Source: Arachis hypogaea
Taxonomy: Eukaryota; Streptophyta; Magnoliopsida; Fabales; Fabaceae
Assembly: GCF_003086295.3 (NCBI RefSeq)
Contig: NC_092048.1
Location: forward strand, 38,316,425-38,380,424
Length of the DNA stretch: 64,000 nt
Direction of reading: 5' to 3'
The notes under the pieces: model-generated
What the model saw: only the letters and a program-made list of their open reading frames with translations
Database searches by the model: none
What the model was told of the DNA's origin: nothing
Program-made: the position numbers and the translations under genes
In this document: positions 58,341 to 64,000 of the stretch, piece by piece
Numbering within the stretch: the stretch's first letter is position 1
How the letters are laid out: every line of letters starts with the position of its first letter

Positions 58341-58604
58341 AGTAATCCAGATTGAATCTTTTCTGCAAGGTCGTGCGATTGTCATTTTGTGTGACCTAAA
58401 TAATAACAAATACATCAAGATTTAAAAGCATTAGTCATATTTTTTATAATTAGGACAATATATCAGATTCATATACACAAATCAAAAATTGAAAAATCAC
58501 TGAAATATACTAACAAAAATTAGTTCTCATTCACTTCACACCCCAATTCAAATCATGCTCTTTATCAAGAGTTAAAAGATGGAATTCAAAAGAGAATGTA
58601 AACT

Positions 58605-60193
58605 TGTGAAAGGTGGAAGAGCTACTTCTACGAGTTATTTAATGAGGGACAGAAGACTCTTCCGAGCCTTGGTCGATTATGCACAAGGGAAGAAGATCAA
58701 AACTTTGACTACTATCGAAGGATTCGAGACTTCGAGGTAAAAGAGGCTCTAAAGCAAATGAAAAATGGCAGGGCAGTAGGACCTGATAATATCCCGATTG
58801 AGGTTTGGAAGGGTCTTGGAGAAAAAGGCATCAACTGGTTAACCATGCTTTTTAATGAGATTTTAAGGTCAAAGAAGATGCCTGATGAGTGGAGAAAGAG
58901 TACCTTGGTACCTATCTACAAGAATAAGGGGGATATACAAAGTTGCGGAAACTATAGAGGGATTAAGCTTATGAGTCATACTATGAAGTTATGGGAAAGG
59001 GTGATAGAACAGAGGTTGAGAAAAGATACACAAGTAACAGAGAATCAATTTGGATTTATGCCAGGCAGATCTACCACTGAAGCGATATACCTATTAAGAA
59101 GGATGATGGAGAGGTATCGTAGTAATAAAAGGATCTACATATGGTGTTTATTGATTTGGAAAAAGTGTATGATAGGGTACCAAGGGAGGTCTTATAGAAG
59201 GTTTTAGAAAAGAGGAGAGCAAGGATCGCATATATTCGGGCAATTAAAGACATGTATGATGGGGCCACAACTAGTGTGAAGACTCAAGGTGGTGTGACAG
59301 AGGAATTCCCTATTGGTATAGGATTACACCAGGGATCATCCTTAAGTCCATATCTTTTCACATTAGTCTTGGAAGTACTCACAGAGCACATCCAAGAGCC
59401 TGTGCCATGGTGCATGCTTTTTGCCGATGATATCATCCTTATGGGAGAGTCAAGGGAAGACCTAAATAAGAAGTTGGAGTTATGGAGAGAAGCTCTAGAA
59501 GTGTATGGTCTGTGCATAAGCCGTAGCAAGACGGATTATATGGAATGTAAGTTTAGTTTGAGAAGGGAAAACCCCAATATAGAGGTGAAGATTGGAGAAA
59601 ACATCCTACGAAAAGTTAAAAGTTTTAAGTATCTTGGGTGCATCATACAGGATAATGGAAAGATTGAACATGATGTAAATCATAGGATCCAAGCAGGTTG
59701 GTCAAAATGGCGGAGTGCATCTGGTTTTATATGCGACAAAAAAGTGCCTTTAAAACTTAAAGGTAAATTTTATCGCACCGCTATAAGACCGGCTATGCTG
59801 TATGGTACGGAGTGTTGGACAGCTAAAGGGGAGCACGAACATAAGCTGAGTGTGGCAGAGATGAAGATGTTGAGATGGATGAGTGGTCATACGCGATTGG
59901 ATAAAATAAAGAATGAAGATATAAGGGAGAGAGTTGGAGTAGCACCTATTGTGAAAAAGATGGTTGAATCGCGTCTCAGGTGGTTTGGACATGTGAGAAG
60001 AAGACCGATAGAACATCCAGTTAGGAGGGTGGATGAGATGGAAGATGGACAAAGGGCGAAAGGCAGAGGAAGGCCTAAGAAGACCATCTATGAGGTGGTC
60101 AAACGAGATCTACATGTAAACGGTCTCTCTGTAGACATGATACATGACAGAGTACAATGGTGTCGCTTGATTTATGTAGCCGACCCCACTTAG
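58605..60193 (+). pseudogene. RTE-type reverse transcriptase
   Basis: The product would copy LINE RNA at a nicked target. The first piece (58758-59207) has MKNGRAVGPDNIPIEVWKGL, WRKSTLVPIYKNKGD, CGNYRGIKL and NQFGFMPGRSTTEAI. One frameshift near 59135 and a TAG near 59194 break it. The second piece (59252-60193) has the MLFADDIIL active-site block, VKSFKYLGCIIQDNG, and a C-terminal RLRWFGHVRRR segment. The order and sequence match plant RTE LINEs annotated as retrovirus-related or endonuclease/reverse transcriptase proteins. Confidence 0.85.
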
Positions 60194-60235
60194 TGGGACA
60201 AGGCTTTGTTATTGTTGTTGTTGTTTTTTATTATT
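58605..60235 (+). mobile_element. 5'-truncated LINE, RTE type
   Basis: Reverse transcriptase sequence runs to a stop just before CCCACTTAGTGGGACAAGGC and a TTG-repeat tail (60207-60226). Such a tail is typical of plant RTE-clade LINEs. The endonuclease domain is missing, so the copy is 5'-truncated. It lies inside the CACTA element. No target-site duplication was identified. Confidence 0.8.
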
Positions 60236-61237
60236 TGTGTTTCTTACGTTTTTATTTTTTACTATTTATTTATGGAAGAGTTAAATTTTGATTTACATAC
60301 TTAAAGAACATAGACACGAGTCATAACAATCATCACCTTCAACGCTACAATAATAATCCATCATATATTTGACAAAAATATAACTGAGATAAAAAATGAA
60401 TTTTAGTCACAAGTAATTTATAAAATTAGTTTTTTTTGGTACTCTTTTGTACTCTTTTTATAATTTTAATATGTATAACATAGATCATTATTATTGTAGC
60501 ATTAAATTCTCTTATAATAATTTGATGATGATTGTAGTAACTATTGTATCAAGTATGCATCTCAAATATAATTAAAATTTAACTTTATTATAAATAAATA
60601 ATAAAGAATAAAAGAATAATAAATACAAATATAACCACTATAAATAAATAGGAAAGAATAAATTGCATTTGATCAGAAAGAACATCGATGATAAAAATGA
60701 AAGAAAGAGTGAAATTGTAATTCATGATCCACATCAAATTTTTATACCGCTAATGAACACCATAACCATATTGAAAATTTACTATTTAATCAAGAAGCGA
60801 TAATTAACCACATTGGCAGAATTATAAATCATGAATTGCATCTAATATTAAATAATTAACATACCTGAATAATTCTCAGTGGCAGCACTGGAAAAGAGGG
60901 AGAAAAAACTAACTATCAAGATTTTGAACAAAACTGCACCCTACTATTTATCTGAGGTTAATTACGGTTTAATTTTAAAAAAAAGATAAACTGCATAAAT
61001 TTTTTTTGAAAGGAATGGAAGGAATGACCAAATTAAGCGCGGAATTGGAAGTGGATATCGTTCCATTTTGTCACGGTGATCATTGGGTCTGTGGCAAATG
61101 AGATAATCTATCTCAAATTGGCCACGGACAAACAAAAACGTTGAAAAACTCCATAAAATTTGGCCACAGAGATATAATACGTTGCCATTGGTTAACACGG
61201 TACCTTCCCGTTGGTAACTCCCGTGTTTTTGGTAGTG
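60236..61237. other. Right end of CACTA
   Basis: AT-rich, no gene. Positions 61060-61237 carry a few GGCCACGGACA and TGGCCACAGAG subterminal motifs and the terminal inverted repeat. Confidence 0.5.
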
Positions 61238-61539
61238 ATAGTATTGTGCAAAGGTGATGCATTGATTATCTACTTTTATAACTAAAATATTTTTTTATGG
61301 TGATACTATATGTACAAGTGTTTTTATGATTGAGTCCAACTAAATTGTCACAAGCCTAACAAAAAATTGTGCAAATATGTCATCGGTTCTCCTTCTCTGT
61401 TCTTTTTTAGTACAAATATTTTTGTTGGAGATCACAGAAATTTCGAAATGTTTGTACATAGCATAAATTTATCGATATAGTTTAAAATTTTTTGCATATA
61501 CACATATCACATAAAAAATTGCTACGAATGTAGTTTATT

Positions 61540-61880
61540 GGTTAGGTGAGTTAATATTCCAGACATGTGGTCCTTAAAAAATTTGCGCTATACACTAAAA
61601 TTTTTGTTATACATCAAATTTTTTGTACTGTGCGTATTTTGTTGATTGGGTGTTAATGTCTTGGACATGTGGTTTCTCCAAAATTTCTGTGTTGTACGCA
61701 AAAATTTTTGTGTTGTGCATCGGAATTTCTATGCTGTATTCCAAAATTTCTATGTTGTACATATTTTGTCAGTTAAGTGTCAATGTTCTAAGTATGAGGT
61801 TCTCTAAAAATTTTTATATTGTGCACTAAAATTTATGTGCTGTGCATCAAAATTTTTGTATTGTGAATCAAAATTTGTGT
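61540..61880. repeat. Tandem repeat of about 120 bp, three copies
   Basis: Diverged units each run from GGTGTTAATGT.TTGGACATGTGGTTCTC through AAAATTTCTGTG(C/T)TGTAC to a GTACATATTTTGT end. Each unit has internal shorter repeats of (G/C)TGTGCATCAAAATTT. No gene is seen. Confidence 0.65.
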
Positions 61881-61951
61881 ACTCTAATTTGCTAAACACA
61901 TATAAAAAAAAAGAAGAAGAAGAAAAAGACGACGACAACGATGTTGATAAT

Positions 61952-63524
61952 TGATGAACGGATTTTTGCTAGTAAAGAATTCACAATAAATTTCTGTTGC
62001 AAGTATAGTTTATAAACCAATAATAATCCTTTCATACAAAAATTTGGTTGTCACTAAAGCAAACCTAATAAAATTAAACCAAAGTATTTGAATCTCGGGT
62101 CGTCTATCAAGAAATTGCAGGAAAGTGTGTTACTTATAATTGGTTATGAGATTATATCTTTTTGGGTTTTTGAAATAAGGAACAAGGAAATAAAATAACA
62201 AGAAAGTAAATTAATAACTAAGAAAGGCTCTTGGCAAGTTATGAGAACTAGACGTCCTATCCTAGTTATCCTTATCAATTGTGATGAGAATTATTCATTG
62301 CTCCTACTTAGTTAACCTCTAACTATGAAGGAAAGTCAAGTGGACTAATAAATTTGATTTCTCAAGTCCTAGTCAACTCCTAAGGAAAGACTAGCTTTAG
62401 AGGGATCCAAATTAACCAGCAACTTTCAATTATCAATCAACAAAGGAGTTTGATAACTCAAGAGTCTCCAATTACTCTACCAAAGCCAAGAACATAAAAA
62501 TCTAACTTAAAACCCTCCCAAGCATTTTAACAAACACTTGGAATGCATAACATAAAAATATAGGAAACTAATAAGAGATAATAAAATCCAAACAACCAAT
62601 TGAAAGCATCAATAATAATAAAAGAAGAAAGCAATCATAAATATAAAATACCTCAAATTGTATTAAATAGAAAATCAAATCTAACATAGAGTTTATAAAC
62701 TAAATTGGGGAAATAAACAAATCAACAAGAGAAATAGATAAACTAAATTTCTAGAACTAATAAGAGTAGAAGAGAAACTAAATTAAACTAAGTAGAATTC
62801 CGGAATTAAATAAAGCTAATCCTAAAATCCTAAAACCTAGAGAGAGGAGAGAGCCTCTCTCTCTAGAAACTACATCTAAAACCTAGAATTGTGAATGAAT
62901 GTTGTGTGAATGAATTCATTGATTTTCCCACTCTGCAGATTTTAATATGTATTTTTTGGGCCAAAAACTGGGTCAAAAACAGCCCAGAAATCGCCCCAGC
63001 ATTTTGTGATACGTCCAGCACGTGGCTCTGTCATGCGTACACGTGGATTGAACTTTCGTCAGGTCACGCGTACGCATGATCCACGCGTATGCGTCGCCTA
63101 ACAACATGGCAACTATGGCAAATTATATATCATTTCGAAGTCCTGGATGTTAGCTTTCCAACGCAAATAAAATCGCCTCATTTGGACCTCTGTAGCTCAA
63201 GTTATGATCGATTTAGTATGAAGAGGTCAGGCTTGACAGCTCAGCAATTTCTTCAATTTCTTGTATTCCTTCCACTTTTGCATGCTTCCTTTCCATCCTC
63301 TAAGCCATTCCTGTCCTATAAACCCTGAAATCACTTAACACACATATCAAGGCATCGAATGGTAATACGAGAGGAAAAAAAAGGCCAAAGAAGCATTTTT
63401 TCAATCATAGTACAGAATTGGGAAGGAAAATGTAAAACATGCGAATTATATGAATAAGTGTGAGTTTAGTGGATAAAATCCACTCAATTAAGTACAAAAT
63501 ATACCACGAAATAGTGATGCATCA
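61952..63524 (-). repeat. LTR of a minus-strand LTR element
   Basis: It starts TGATGAACGGATTTTTGCTA and ends AGTGATGCATCA (TG...CA), 1573 bases. Positions 63000-63110 hold CACGCGTATGCG and CGTACGCATGATCC palindrome-like motifs. The adjoining interior has a 3'-end motif (see next entry), so this is the 3' LTR of an element lying to the right. The other LTR is outside the window. Confidence 0.65.
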
Positions 63525-64000
63525 AAACTTCCCATACTTAAACATTAGCATGTCCTCATGTAAAGTTCAAGGAGACAAAAGGAATGAATGGGGGAAAGTA
63601 AGACTCATGAGATGCAACCTATGTATGTGAATGCAACTATATGCTAAGATGTTTCTATCTACTTGGTTGAAAGTAAACAAGTTCTTCAAGACAAAAATAA
63701 ATTAGATTCCATTAATTCAAATCACACAATAAGAGACAAGCAAACTTGTAAGAAGATAGCTCATGAAAGCCGGGAACATAGAACCAAGCATCGAACCCTC
63801 ACCGGAAGTATATACACTCTAATCACTCAAGTGTTTAAGGTTCGATTCTCTCAATTCTCTACTAACCTTGCTTTCTAAGACTTGCTCTTCTTCTACCAAT
63901 CAACAAAAATTTAATGCATAAATACACATATCAAGAAGTCTTTTAAGGGTTGCAATGGGGTTAGGGTCAAGGTAGGATTGTATTTGGTCAAGTGGACTAA
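63525..64000 (-). mobile_element. Interior of the minus-strand LTR element (partial)
   Basis: On the minus strand GAGGACATGCTAATGTTTAA then GTATGGG lies next to the LTR. It resembles the polypurine-side motif of the Athila-type element at 11410-11446 (GGGGACAAGCAA...TTTAAGTTTGG). No coding sequence is reached before the window ends. Confidence 0.55.

Larger units (their letters stand above)
48671..61237 (-). mobile_element. 12.6-kb CACTA (En/Spm) transposon
   Basis: It begins CACTACCAGAAAAGCGG; the right end, inverted, begins CACTACCAAAAACACGGG. The 3-base duplication ATA flanks it (48668-48670 and 61238-61240). Subterminal repeats such as AGCCACGGTTTTT and CCGTGGCTAA crowd the left 450 bases; sparser GGCCACGGACA-type copies lie near the right end. 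Transposase-type genes lie on the minus strand. The right half holds a TTL-like gene, a hAT MITE and a LINE. Decay of its genes makes it non-autonomous now. Confidence 0.9.

Overview
This is nuclear DNA from a flowering plant. It is AT-rich, with GT-AG introns, nested LTR retrotransposons, CACTA, hAT and Mutator-like elements, and one host-type gene in 64 kb. Several repeat signatures are ones I associate from memory with peanut and its wild relatives (Arachis, Fabaceae): LTRs opening TGATGAGCGGATAATTTATA, arrays of the palindrome GGCGTTTAACGCC, and CACGCGTATGCG-type motifs. The genus is therefore a good guess, not a proof. No RNA genes, CRISPR arrays or prokaryotic features were seen.

Layout. 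Positions 1-13091 hold an Athila-type (Ty3) non-autonomous retrotransposon with gag, protease and a third ORF but no reverse transcriptase or integrase. It has a double primer-binding site and is flanked by damaged LTR copies and a CACTA fragment. It sits in a broken Ty1/copia relic (13092-14940, minus strand). Positions 14950-22850 are gene-free, with microsatellites, minisatellites and four terminal-inverted-repeat (TIR) elements whose target-site duplications (TSDs) can mostly be read. One of these is a 1.76-kb foldback bounded by TAAAATTAA. Positions 22851-36734 are a complete but dead Tat/Ogre-lineage Ty3 element (minus strand, TSD TATAT). It carries an antisense, apparently intron-containing gene with a plant mobile domain, itself interrupted by a 1.6-kb hAT-like element.

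Positions 37014-41400 hold more Mutator-like elements. One carries a fasciclin-like arabinogalactan protein gene fragment (Pack-MULE type). Positions 41488-48332 are the only convincing intact host gene: a two-exon cytochrome P450 (508 residues, CYP71 clan, probably CYP736A-like). Its single 5.3-kb phase-0 intron has collected at least four transposable elements, two of them nested. Positions 48671-61237 are a 12.6-kb CACTA element (TSD ATA) with decayed tnp2 and tnpA-type genes. It also holds a captured gene resembling the decarboxylase half of TTL (S-allantoin synthase, ureide pathway), a hAT MITE and a 5'-truncated RTE-type LINE. Positions 61952-64000 are the 3' LTR and start of the interior of another minus-strand LTR element that continues past the window.

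The strongest second-look items are the TTL-like gene inside the CACTA element, the antisense gene of the Tat element, the separate TATA box and duplicated 3'-end motif around the third Athila ORF, the Pack-MULE, and the P450 intron.
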